Origin: an uncultured Pelagibacteraceae bacterium
GTDB lineage: Bacteria; Pseudomonadota; Alphaproteobacteria; Pelagibacterales; Pelagibacteraceae
DNA: 64,000 nucleotides
Direction of reading: 5' to 3'
NCBI GenBank assembly: GCA_902538885.1
Contig: CACBGU010000004.1
Span: 1-64,000 of the forward strand
Part shown: positions 32,086 to 41,774 of the stretch, in pieces
How positions within the stretch are numbered: the first letter of the stretch is position 1
Layout: every line of letters starts with the position of its first letter
The notes under the pieces: model-generated
Seen by the model: only the letters and a program-made list of their open reading frames with translations
Databases searched by the model: none
Told to the model about the DNA's origin: nothing
Position numbers and translations under genes: made by a program

Positions 32086-34955
32086 TGTTACATAATTCTC
32101 AAAAAGATTTTTTAAAAAGGCACATTGGACCTTCAAATGAAGATCAAAATAAAATGCTTAAGGAGCTTAATTACAAATCACTTGATGATTTAATCAAAAG
32201 TACAGTTCCAGAAAAAATCCAATTGAAAGATGAATTAAATATTGGTGAATCTAACTCAGAATATGAAGCATTAAGAAAATTAAAAGCGATTTCGAAAAAA
32301 AATCAAATTTACTCTAACTTTATAGGGATGGGTTATTATGGCACTTATACGCCGTATGTAATTCTAAGAAATATTTTAGAAAATCCAGGTTGGTACACTT
32401 CTTATACACCTTATCAACCCGAGGTAGCTCAAGGAAGATTGGAAATGCTGCTTAATTTCCAACAAATGATAGTTGATTTTACAGGAATGGATATTGCAAA
32501 TGCATCTTTATTAGATGAAGGAACAGCAGCTGCAGAAGCAATGGGATTAAGTCATAGATTAAATAAAAAAGATAGTAATTTAGTTTTTGTCTCAGAAAAT
32601 TGTCACCCACAAACAATTGATGTAATCCAAACAAGAGCAGAACCAATGGGATTAAAAGTACTTGTTGGAAATGAAGATGAAGTATTAGATCAATTAAAGG
32701 AAGATTTAGTTTGTGGTATATTACAATATCCGGGAACTTTAGGAGATATAAAAGATCCTAGTGAAGCAATTAGTAAAATTCATAAAAAAAATGGTAAAGC
32801 AATATTAGCTTGTGATTTATTAGCACTTGCTAAATTAAAAACCCCAAGAGAACTAGGAGCAGACATTGCTGTAGGAAGTTCTCAAAGATTTGGAATTCCA
32901 ATGGGTTATGGTGGACCTCATGCAGCCTTCTTTGCAACTAAAGACGAATATAAAAGATCTATGCCAGGAAGAATAGTGGGAGTCTCTGTTGATAGACATG
33001 GAAACAAAGCTTACAGATTATCATTACAAACTAGGGAGCAACATATAAGAAGAGATAAAGCTACAAGTAATATTTGTACTGCCCAAGCTTTATTAGCAAT
33101 TGTTTCAGCTGCATATGCCATTTACCACGGACCAGATGGAATAAAAACTATTGCTGAGAGAGTTTCTCAATTAGCTAAAAATTTTGCAGATAAATTGAAA
33201 CAATCTGGATATGAAATTTATTCAGATCATTTCTTTGACACAGTTACAATTGTAACAAAAGATAAAACGGATCAAATTTATAAAAATGCTTTAGATCAAA
33301 AGGTAAACATTAGAAGAGTAAATTCTGAAATGTTGGCAGTTTCTTTTGATGAAAAGAAAAATGTTTATAGAGTAAATCAATTGTTGAAAATTTTTAATGC
33401 AGCTGAATCAATTAAAAAAGAAGACCCAACAGTAAGTTTACCTAATTTACCAAAAAATTTATTAAGAACTTCAAAATATTTAGAGCACCCAGTTTTTAAT
33501 TCTTATCATTCAGAAACTGAGATGCTTAGATATTTAAAAAAGTTAGAAGATAAAGATATAGCTTTAAATAGAACTATGATTGCACTTGGTTCATGTACTA
33601 TGAAATTAAACGCTACTGCAGAAATGATACCTATTTCGTGGAGAGAATTAGCAGAGCCTCATCCATTTGTACCTATTGAGCAGATGGAAGGATATAGAGA
33701 TTTATTCACTGATCTTAAAAATTGGCTAAGATCAATTACAGGTTTTTCTGGTGTTTCGCTTCAACCAAATGCAGGCGCCCAAGGCGAATATGCAGGATTA
33801 ATGGTTATTAGAAAATATCATTTAGATAGAGGAGAAGAAAATAGAAACATATGTTTAATACCTAGCTCAGCACATGGAACTAATCCTGCTAGCGCACAAA
33901 TGGTAGGAATGAAAGTTGTCGTTGTTGATTGTGACAAAGAAGGAAATGTTGATTTTGAGGATTTAAAGAAAAAAGCAGAAATGCATTCTGAAAATCTTGG
34001 AGCATTAATGGTTACTTATCCGTCTACTCACGGAGTATTTGAGGAAAAAATTACAGATATATGTGAGTTAATTCATAAACACGGTGGCCAAGTTTATATG
34101 GATGGTGCAAATTTAAATGCGCTTGTTGGTATAGCAAGACCTGGAAATTTTGGTCCAGATGTTTGTCACATAAATTTACACAAAACATTCTGTATTCCAC
34201 ATGGTGGTGGAGGACCAGGAATGGGACCAATTGCATGTAAAAGACATTTACAAGTTTATTTGCCTAATCATCCTGTTGTTAAGGACTGTGGACCTGCTAC
34301 AGGAATAGGAGCAGTTTCAGCAGCACCTTGGGGAAGTTCAAGTATTTTATCAATTTCCTGGATGTATATTAAAATGATGGGTTCTGAAGGTTTAAAATTA
34401 GCTACTCAAATTGCAATACTAAATGCAAACTATATAGCTCATAGACTTAAAGATCATTACCCAATTCTTTATAAAGGTTCAAACGGTAATGTAGCCCATG
34501 AATGTATTATTGATATTCGATCAATTAAAACTGAAACAGGGATTACCGAAGAAGACATAGCTAAAAGATTGATCGATTATGGTTTTCATGCACCAACAAT
34601 GTCATGGCCAGTAGCAGGCACAATGATGATTGAACCAACTGAAAGTGAAAGCTTGTCTGAACTAGATAGATTTTGTGATACTTTGATTAATATTAAATCA
34701 GAAATAGATATGATCAAATCAGGAAAATTTGATAAAGTTGATAATCCAATTAAAAATGCACCTCATACAGATATTGAATTAGCTTCAGATGAATGGAATC
34801 ATAAATATTCAAGAGAGCAAGCTGCGTATCCTGCAAAATTCTTAAAAGCAAATAAATTTTGGCCTCCGGTTGCAAGGGTTGATAACGTATACGGAGATAA
34901 AAATATTTTTTGTACTTGTCCAAGTATGGATGAGTTTAAAGAAGATGCAGCATAA
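32085..34955 (+). CDS. gcvP: Glycine dehydrogenase (decarboxylating), single-chain P protein
   Basis: FIGMGYYGTYTPYVILRNILENPGWYTSYTPYQPEVAQGRLE; DVCHINLHKTFCIPHGGGGPGMGPI PLP Lys motif. Confidence 0.97.
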   Translation: MLHNSQKDFLKRHIGPSNEDQNKMLKELNYKSLDDLIKSTVPEKIQLKDELNIGESNSEYEALRKLKAISKKNQIYSNFIGMGYYGTYTPYVILRNILENPGWYTSYTPYQPEVAQGRLEMLLNFQQMIVDFTGMDIANASLLDEGTAAAEAMGLSHRLNKKDSNLVFVSENCHPQTIDVIQTRAEPMGLKVLVGNEDEVLDQLKEDLVCGILQYPGTLGDIKDPSEAISKIHKKNGKAILACDLLALAKLKTPRELGADIAVGSSQRFGIPMGYGGPHAAFFATKDEYKRSMPGRIVGVSVDRHGNKAYRLSLQTREQHIRRDKATSNICTAQALLAIVSAAYAIYHGPDGIKTIAERVSQLAKNFADKLKQSGYEIYSDHFFDTVTIVTKDKTDQIYKNALDQKVNIRRVNSEMLAVSFDEKKNVYRVNQLLKIFNAAESIKKEDPTVSLPNLPKNLLRTSKYLEHPVFNSYHSETEMLRYLKKLEDKDIALNRTMIALGSCTMKLNATAEMIPISWRELAEPHPFVPIEQMEGYRDLFTDLKNWLRSITGFSGVSLQPNAGAQGEYAGLMVIRKYHLDRGEENRNICLIPSSAHGTNPASAQMVGMKVVVVDCDKEGNVDFEDLKKKAEMHSENLGALMVTYPSTHGVFEEKITDICELIHKHGGQVYMDGANLNALVGIARPGNFGPDVCHINLHKTFCIPHGGGGPGMGPIACKRHLQVYLPNHPVVKDCGPATGIGAVSAAPWGSSSILSISWMYIKMMGSEGLKLATQIAILNANYIAHRLKDHYPILYKGSNGNVAHECIIDIRSIKTETGITEEDIAKRLIDYGFHAPTMSWPVAGTMMIEPTESESLSELDRFCDTLINIKSEIDMIKSGKFDKVDNPIKNAPHTDIELASDEWNHKYSREQAAYPAKFLKANKFWPPVARVDNVYGDKNIFCTCPSMDEFKEDAA

Positions 34956-34961
34956 TAATTA

Positions 34962-36200
34962 ATGAAAATTGCTGTTGTTGGTTCAGGTATTTCCGGATTA
35001 AGTGCTGCTTATTATTTATCTAAAAAACATCATGTAGATCTTTTTGAGCGAGAAGATCATTTTGGTGGACACTCTCATACAATAGATATTTTTTTTGATG
35101 AAAAAAAAGTTTCAGTAGATATTGGTTTCATTGTTTTTAATTTTCAAACTTATCCAAATTTAATTAATTTTTTTAAGGAAAATGATATTCAAATTGAAAA
35201 AAGTAATATGTCTTTTTCAGTTTCAGTAGATAATACAAACTTTGAATATTGCGGAAAAGGATTGAGTGGAATTTTCTCTAATAAATCAAATTTGTTTAAC
35301 ACAGAATTCTTAAAAATGTTTTTTGATATCATTAAATTTTATAAAAAAAGTGATCAAGTACATGTATCAAATGATAAAATTACTTTAGGTGAATATTTAA
35401 AAATAAATAAACTATCAAAAACATTTGTTGATTATCATATAATACCAATGGTATCTGCAATTTGGTCTATGCCTCCTTATGAAGCGAGTGAGATGCCAAT
35501 TAGTTTCTTTCTTAGATTTTTCCAAAATCATGGATTGTTTAAATTGAAAAATAGACCGCAGTGGTACACAGTAACCAATAGAAGCAGAACTTATGTTAGT
35601 AAAATACTTTCTCAAATAAGTGGTGAACACTACAAAAATTACAAAGTTACAAGAGTTAAAAGAAAATCATCTGGATTAGACCTATACTATGGCGGAGAAA
35701 GCGAATTTTTTGATTATGATAAAGTAGTTTTAGCAACACATGCTGATGAAGCCTTAAAGTTAATTGAAAATCCAACTGAGAATGAGAGAAATATTCTTTC
35801 GAATTTTAGTTACAAAGAAAATATAGCTTACATACATACAGATCAGCGGGCCATGCCAAAAAATAAAAAAGCTTGGTCTTCTTGGAATTCATCAATAGAT
35901 GACAAGAATTTAGAGAAAAATTCAATAACCTACTGGTTAAATTTATTACAAAATTTAAAGTGTGATGAAAATATTTTCTTAACACTAAATCCTTACTTCG
36001 ATATTGATGAGAAAAAAATATTGAGAAAAGTAAAATTTACACATCCATATTACGATCAAAAAGCGTTAGATGCTCAATCAGAGCTTATTAAAATACAAAA
36101 TCAAAAAGATTTACTTTTTTGTGGCAGTTATTTTGGTTACGGATTTCATGAAGATGGAATAAAATCATCTATTGAAATGCTGAAAAACCTTAATGATTAG
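34962..36200 (+). CDS. FAD-dependent amine oxidase/desaturase-like protein
   Basis: KIAVVGSGISGLSAAYYLSKKHHVDLFEREDHFGGHSHTI. Confidence 0.85.
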   Translation: MKIAVVGSGISGLSAAYYLSKKHHVDLFEREDHFGGHSHTIDIFFDEKKVSVDIGFIVFNFQTYPNLINFFKENDIQIEKSNMSFSVSVDNTNFEYCGKGLSGIFSNKSNLFNTEFLKMFFDIIKFYKKSDQVHVSNDKITLGEYLKINKLSKTFVDYHIIPMVSAIWSMPPYEASEMPISFFLRFFQNHGLFKLKNRPQWYTVTNRSRTYVSKILSQISGEHYKNYKVTRVKRKSSGLDLYYGGESEFFDYDKVVLATHADEALKLIENPTENERNILSNFSYKENIAYIHTDQRAMPKNKKAWSSWNSSIDDKNLEKNSITYWLNLLQNLKCDENIFLTLNPYFDIDEKKILRKVKFTHPYYDQKALDAQSELIKIQNQKDLLFCGSYFGYGFHEDGIKSSIEMLKNLND

Positions 36201-36957
36201 TTCTTGTATATATAATGGAAATGTAATCCATAAGAGATTTAAGCCAAAAGAACATTTTTTTAAATATAAAGTATTTTCATTATTTATAGATCTATCAGAG
36301 CTAAATGAGCTTAATGATAAATTAAAATTTTTTTCATTAAATAAATTTAATCTTATTAGTTTTTATGAGAAAGATCATGGTGATCGTGATGGGACATCTC
36401 TTTTTGAATGGGTAAAAAAAAATCTAATTAATAACGAAATCAGTGCAGAGAATATAAAAGTTAAACTTTTATGCTATCCAAGAATATTTGGTTATGTTTT
36501 TAATCCACTAAGTATTTTTTTTGTATATGATAGAAATGATAATTTAATTTCTATTTTATATGAAGTTAAGAATACATTTGGTGAGCAACACACATATGTC
36601 TTTAAAGTAGAGGGACAAAATAAATTAATTCAAAATAATTGCTCAAAGAAATTTCATGTTTCACCATTTATTGAAATGGATTGTAATTATTTTTTTAGGA
36701 TATTAAATCCAGAGCAGAAGTTATCAGTTGTGATTGATCAATATGATCAAGAAGGAAAAATTCTTTTTGCATCTCAAGATGGTGAAAGATCTGATTTGAC
36801 AAGTAAAAACTTAATGAATTCTTATCTTAAACACCCTTTAATGACATTTAAAATTATCTCTGCGATACATTTTGAAGCGTTTAAATTGTGGATTAAAGGA
36901 ATTAAATTTATAAAGAAAAAATTTAAAATTAAAAATAATATAACAGTAGAAAATTAA
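36193..36957 (+). CDS. DUF1365 family protein
   Basis: IYNGNVIHKRFKPKEHFFKYKVFSLFIDL; YPRIFGYVFNPLSIFF; FHVSPFIEMDCNYFF. Confidence 0.88.
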   Translation: MISSCIYNGNVIHKRFKPKEHFFKYKVFSLFIDLSELNELNDKLKFFSLNKFNLISFYEKDHGDRDGTSLFEWVKKNLINNEISAENIKVKLLCYPRIFGYVFNPLSIFFVYDRNDNLISILYEVKNTFGEQHTYVFKVEGQNKLIQNNCSKKFHVSPFIEMDCNYFFRILNPEQKLSVVIDQYDQEGKILFASQDGERSDLTSKNLMNSYLKHPLMTFKIISAIHFEAFKLWIKGIKFIKKKFKIKNNITVEN

Positions 36958-38135
36958 TGTTTTTAAATAACACTGCAGATAAATTAGTTTTTAAATTTCT
37001 TAATAAAATAAGTTATGGTTATCTAGAGCTCACTACACATGATGGAAAAGTTTTAAAGTTTGGAAATCCAAATGAAAAATTGCATGCAAATATTTTAATC
37101 AAAAAACCAGATTTTAATTATAATTTAATTAGAGGCGGCAGTATTGGATTTGCTGAGAGCTACATGAGAGGTGAATTTGAAACTGATAATTTATCAAATT
37201 TAATTGAATTAACTGCAAGAAATATAGAAGTCATATATAAATTTTCTGGCCTTCTTGATTTTCCTATAATTAATTTTGTAAAAAATAAAATAATTAAAAA
37301 TACAAAAAGTAGAAGCAAAGAAAATATTGCTAAACACTATGATCTTGGAAATGACTTTTTTTCTCTTTGGTTAGATGACACCCTTACTTACTCTAGTGCT
37401 ATATTTGATGATAAATCAAAAAATCTTTCTGATGCTCAAAATAACAAATATCAAAAATTAATTGATTTAATTAAACCAAATAATGGCGACAAAGTTTTAG
37501 AAATAGGATGTGGTTGGGGAGGTTTTGCTGAATACTTAGGTAAAAAATATGATGTTAAACTTGACTGTATCACAATATCAAAAAAACAATTTGAATACGC
37601 AAAAGAAAGAATTTTTAATTGTGGTTTAAACGAAAAAGTGAATATTGAAATAAAAGATTACAGAGATCTTAAAGGCAAATATAATTCAATTGCCTCTATA
37701 GAGATGATTGAGGCAGTTGGTCAAAATTATTTAGAGGGTTATTTTAAAACTATTAAAACCAACTTATCTGATGGTGGTAAAGCAGCTATTCAAGCAATTA
37801 CTATCGATGATAGGTTGTTTGACAGATACAAAAACAAACAAGATTTTATTCAAAAATATATTTTTCCTGGTGGTTTTTTACCAAATAAAAATAGCATTAA
37901 TCGTTATGTTTCTGATAATGGTTTAAATATAAATTCATATATTTCTTATGCTGACCATTATGCAAATACATTGGCTATATGGAGAAATGAGTTTTTAAAA
38001 AAATGGGATTTAATAAAAAATCAAGGTTTTGACTTAACATTTAAAAGAATGTGGGAGTTTTACCTTTCTTATTGTGAAGCTGGATTTAAGTCAAAAAATA
38101 TTGATCTGATACAATTTTCAATGCAAAACAAATAA
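36957..38135 (+). CDS. Cyclopropane-fatty-acyl-phospholipid synthase family methyltransferase
   Basis: KENIAKHYDLGNDFFSLWLDDTLTYSSAIF; KVLEIGCGWGGFAEYLG; FIQKYIFPGGFLP. Confidence 0.92.
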   Translation: MFLNNTADKLVFKFLNKISYGYLELTTHDGKVLKFGNPNEKLHANILIKKPDFNYNLIRGGSIGFAESYMRGEFETDNLSNLIELTARNIEVIYKFSGLLDFPIINFVKNKIIKNTKSRSKENIAKHYDLGNDFFSLWLDDTLTYSSAIFDDKSKNLSDAQNNKYQKLIDLIKPNNGDKVLEIGCGWGGFAEYLGKKYDVKLDCITISKKQFEYAKERIFNCGLNEKVNIEIKDYRDLKGKYNSIASIEMIEAVGQNYLEGYFKTIKTNLSDGGKAAIQAITIDDRLFDRYKNKQDFIQKYIFPGGFLPNKNSINRYVSDNGLNINSYISYADHYANTLAIWRNEFLKKWDLIKNQGFDLTFKRMWEFYLSYCEAGFKSKNIDLIQFSMQNK

Positions 38136-38152
38136 AAATAATGGAGATATTT

Positions 38153-38701
38153 ATGCGACATATAAAAATAATTAAGTCAATTTCATTGATAATTTCATTA
38201 TTCTTAATTACAAGTTGCTCAAATAATAGCGCTATGAAACCAGAAGACTTTAAAAACAAAGAACCAAGATTAATTATTGAGGAATACTTATCTGGAAATG
38301 TTAAGGCTTGGGGCGTTCTGCAAAATAGATCAGGAAAAGTTACAAGACAATTTTCTGCAGATTTAAATGGAACCTGGGATGGAAAGCAATTAATTCTTAA
38401 AGAAAAATTTAATTGGGATGATGGTGAAGTTCAAGACCGAGAATGGACAATAAATAAAATTGATGAGCATAATTACGAAGGAACAGCAGGAGATGTTGTA
38501 GGTAAAGCAATAGGATATTCGTACGGACCAGCGTTTAAATTTGAATATGTTTTATTAGTTCCTGTTAAAGGTAAAGAATTAAAAATAACTTTCGATGATT
38601 GGATTTTTAAACAAGATGATAGAGTTGCAATTAATAGAGCAACAATGACTAAATTTGGTTTTAAAGTAGCTGAATTGACAGTTGTATTTGTAAAAGATTA
38701 A
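38153..38701 (+). CDS. DUF3833 family lipoprotein (start likely 38153)
   Basis: LFLITSCSNN lipobox; FFxxxxVKAWGVLQNRSGKVTRQF-like pattern of DUF3833. Confidence 0.75.
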   Translation: MRHIKIIKSISLIISLFLITSCSNNSAMKPEDFKNKEPRLIIEEYLSGNVKAWGVLQNRSGKVTRQFSADLNGTWDGKQLILKEKFNWDDGEVQDREWTINKIDEHNYEGTAGDVVGKAIGYSYGPAFKFEYVLLVPVKGKELKITFDDWIFKQDDRVAINRATMTKFGFKVAELTVVFVKD

Positions 38702-39460
38702 CTATTTTTTTTGATATTTCGTTAGTTTTCCAACTAAACCAAAATAAATTTTACTCGGTAAAAAACTCAATAGTTTTAATGTAATTGTAAGTGATTTTGG
38801 AAAATGTATTTCAAATATATTTTTGTTAACTAAACCTTCATAAATTTGATCTGCAGCATACTCAGGAGTTTTTAAAAAAGGCATTTTAAAATCATTTTTA
38901 TCTGTCATTGGTGTTTTAATAAATCCAGGAGATACTAAACAAACACGTACATTGTACCTTTTAAAATCAAAGTACAAACTTTCAGCTAAGTTATTTAATG
39001 CCGATTTAGATGGTCCATAGCCAGTTGAATTAGGTAACCCCCTATATCCTGCAATTGACGAAACAATAGTAATTATACCTTTTTTTTTATCTCTAAAGTA
39101 TTGTTCAACTGCTTTAATACTATTTACAGTTCCAAAAAAATTTACTTTAAAGACATCTTCCATTTGTTCTACATCAATATCTTTCTCTTTTTTAGGATCC
39201 CATGTTCCAGTTGAAAAAAAACAAATATCTATATTTTCATATTTGTTTTTAATATCGTTAAATACATCTTTGCACTTTTCTTTATCTGTTACATCTAAAG
39301 GAAAACTTGATATATTTTCATAAGAATTTGAAAGCTCATTTAGTAATTCAGCTCTTCTTGCAGATATAGCAACGTTCCATCCCTTACTTGCAAACTTAAT
39401 TGCTAAAGCTTTGCCAATCCCTGTACTACCGCCAGTAATCCAAATAGTTTTTTTACTCAT
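38702..39460 (-). CDS. Short-chain dehydrogenase/reductase
   Basis: IWITGGSTGIGKALAIKFA; SSIAGYRGLPNSTGYGPSKSAL. Confidence 0.9.
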   Translation of the reverse strand: MSKKTIWITGGSTGIGKALAIKFASKGWNVAISARRAELLNELSNSYENISSFPLDVTDKEKCKDVFNDIKNKYENIDICFFSTGTWDPKKEKDIDVEQMEDVFKVNFFGTVNSIKAVEQYFRDKKKGIITIVSSIAGYRGLPNSTGYGPSKSALNNLAESLYFDFKRYNVRVCLVSPGFIKTPMTDKNDFKMPFLKTPEYAADQIYEGLVNKNIFEIHFPKSLTITLKLLSFLPSKIYFGLVGKLTKYQKK

Positions 39461-39468
39461 TTTTTGTT

Positions 39469-39951
39469 ATGTATATATCTAGCATGTTTAAAAATAAATT
39501 TTTAACATTTATATTGTTTCTTGCTATTACATTCTCTGCTTCATTAATTGGCGGTTTAGCTACCCTTACATTTAAAGAGCCATGGTACTCATTACTAAAT
39601 AAACCATCATTTAATCCACCAGATTGGATATTCGGACCTGTTTGGACCACCTTGTATACATTAATGACAATTTCAATATGGCTTTATTGGCATACGAAAC
39701 ATAGAGATATAAATACTGTTTATATATATTTTATTCATTTAGCATTTAATACAACTTGGAGTATAGTTTTCTTTGTTTTCCATAATATGGTTTTGGCTCT
39801 TTTAATATTAATCATATTAATTGCATTGATAATCAATCTTATTTTAAAGTTTAAACGCGTCAAGATATTGAGTGCCTACCTAATGATTCCATATTTACTT
39901 TGGTGTAGCTTTGCACTAATTCTAAATACAAGCTTAATTATGTTAAATTAA
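39469..39951 (+). CDS. tspO: TspO/MBR family protein
   Basis: WYSLLNKPSFNPPDWIFGPVWTTLYTLMTISIWLYW. Confidence 0.9.
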   Translation: MYISSMFKNKFLTFILFLAITFSASLIGGLATLTFKEPWYSLLNKPSFNPPDWIFGPVWTTLYTLMTISIWLYWHTKHRDINTVYIYFIHLAFNTTWSIVFFVFHNMVLALLILIILIALIINLILKFKRVKILSAYLMIPYLLWCSFALILNTSLIMLN

Positions 39952-39953
39952 AT

Positions 39954-41057
39954 ATGGATGATGTTGTAGTAATTGGTGGTGGAATAATAGGTGCGGCAAC
40001 TGCTTATTTTTTATCCAAAGAAGGCAGAAAAGTAAAAGTTATTGAAAGAGACCCTACTTATAAAACAGCTTCATTCCCATTATCTCTAGGTGGTTTTAGA
40101 AGACAATTTTTCCAAAAAGAAAATATTTTATTAGGAAAATTTGCAAGAGAATTTATTTTCCAATTACCTGAATTATTAAAAACAGAAAAAAATCCTAATC
40201 CAACAGCTAGCATGGTAACCAATGGATATCTTTTAATGTTTGGTCCTGAACATGCTGAAGAGCAATATAGAGCATTAGAAAATCATAAAGAATGTGATGC
40301 AGGAACAAAAAATATTAAAGGATCAGAATTATCTAAGGTTTTCCCTTATGTGAATAGTGAAGGGATAGAGACAGCAACTTATACGGATAATCAAAGTGAA
40401 GGATGGATTGATCCATTTATGTTTCATAGCGCTCTTAAAAGTAAAGCAATAGATCTTGGAGCAGAATTTATTAAAGGTGAAGTTAAAAGTATTTCTGAAA
40501 TAAATGCTAAAACAATTGTTTCTGCAGCTGGTTGTTGGACAAAGGAATTGTTAGAAGATATTCCTGTTGTTCCTCAAAAGCACACTGTGTTTAGAGTAAA
40601 ATGCCCAACATATATAAAAGAGATGCCACTGAGTGGAGACTTAACAACCGGTGTTTATTGGAGGCCAGAAGGAGGAGAATATTTAGCAGGATCACCTATT
40701 TCTGTATTTGATGCAGATGATTTAGAACCAGCTTGGAATGATTTTGAGGAATTAGTTTGGCCAGCTCTTGCTAAGAGAATACCTGCCTTTGAAGAATTAA
40801 AGTTAACTGGTGGATGGGCAGGTTACTATGATTGTAATAGATTAGATAATAATGCAGTTGTTGGTAAGCATCCAAAATATGAGAATGTTTATATGGCCTC
40901 TGGATTTACAGGCCGAGGATTGATGCAGGCACCTGGCATTGGCAGAGCCTTAACTGAGTTAATTACAACTGGATCTTATCAAACAATTGATATCAGCGAT
41001 TTTGCTGTTGAGAGAGTATTAGGAAAAACAGCTAGACCAGAGCCATATGTTCTTTAA
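39954..41057 (+). CDS. FAD-dependent oxidoreductase (DAO/DadA/sarcosine oxidase-like)
   Basis: DDVVVIGGGIIGAATAYFLSKEGRKVKVIERD; GGWAGYYDCNRLDNNAVVGKHPKYENVYMASGFTGRGLMQAPGIGRALTELI. Confidence 0.88.
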   Translation: MDDVVVIGGGIIGAATAYFLSKEGRKVKVIERDPTYKTASFPLSLGGFRRQFFQKENILLGKFAREFIFQLPELLKTEKNPNPTASMVTNGYLLMFGPEHAEEQYRALENHKECDAGTKNIKGSELSKVFPYVNSEGIETATYTDNQSEGWIDPFMFHSALKSKAIDLGAEFIKGEVKSISEINAKTIVSAAGCWTKELLEDIPVVPQKHTVFRVKCPTYIKEMPLSGDLTTGVYWRPEGGEYLAGSPISVFDADDLEPAWNDFEELVWPALAKRIPAFEELKLTGGWAGYYDCNRLDNNAVVGKHPKYENVYMASGFTGRGLMQAPGIGRALTELITTGSYQTIDISDFAVERVLGKTARPEPYVL

Positions 41058-41069
41058 TAAAATATTTTT

Positions 41070-41774
41070 ATGGAATATCAAATTCTAAACTTATTTCCAT
41101 TATCTGTATATAAATCTAATTTAGGACTAACTCAAAAATATAAAGAAGAACTTATAAAAGAAATTCTCAATATGACAAAAAATTCTTATCAACCAGATTA
41201 TAAGAAAAATAATAATTCTTGGACAGGTGACACACAAGGACATGATGAGCTACATAAAAACAAAAAATTCGATCTATTTTTTATTGAAATATCAAAACAT
41301 GTAAAAAAATATATTGATTATTTTGATATTGATCCAACCAAACTTGACTTTTATTTTCAAAGATCTTGGGCAACTTTATCTGATGGCCAGGAAAATATTA
41401 AACATCATCGACATATGCAGTCGCATTTATCATTTGCTTATTATTTAAAAAAATCATCAACAGATTCAAATATTCAGTTTGTTAATATGGACCATCCAAA
41501 TGAATTTATACCCTCTTTATTTTTGTCAAAAACAGTAAGCTTGTCAAAAATTTTTAAAAATAGAAATGTTAAAAATTCAAGCTTAATAGATTTAAATTGT
41601 TCTGAGGATGATATTATAATTTTCCCATCGAAATCAAGGCATGGTACTCAGCCATTTGTTGAAAATAATAACAGAATATCAATTTCAGCAGATATTTTGC
41701 TTACTGCAAAAGACTCAAAAAATATTGAGCATATGATGCCACCTCTAAATCAGTGGAAAAAATTTAGCAACTAA
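41070..41774 (+). CDS. Putative 2OG-Fe(II) oxygenase
   Basis: SWATLSDGQENIKHHRHMQSHLSFAYYLK and IIIFPSKSRHGTQPFVENNNRISISADI, compatible with an Fe/2OG double-stranded beta-helix. Confidence 0.65.
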   Translation: MEYQILNLFPLSVYKSNLGLTQKYKEELIKEILNMTKNSYQPDYKKNNNSWTGDTQGHDELHKNKKFDLFFIEISKHVKKYIDYFDIDPTKLDFYFQRSWATLSDGQENIKHHRHMQSHLSFAYYLKKSSTDSNIQFVNMDHPNEFIPSLFLSKTVSLSKIFKNRNVKNSSLIDLNCSEDDIIIFPSKSRHGTQPFVENNNRISISADILLTAKDSKNIEHMMPPLNQWKKFSN

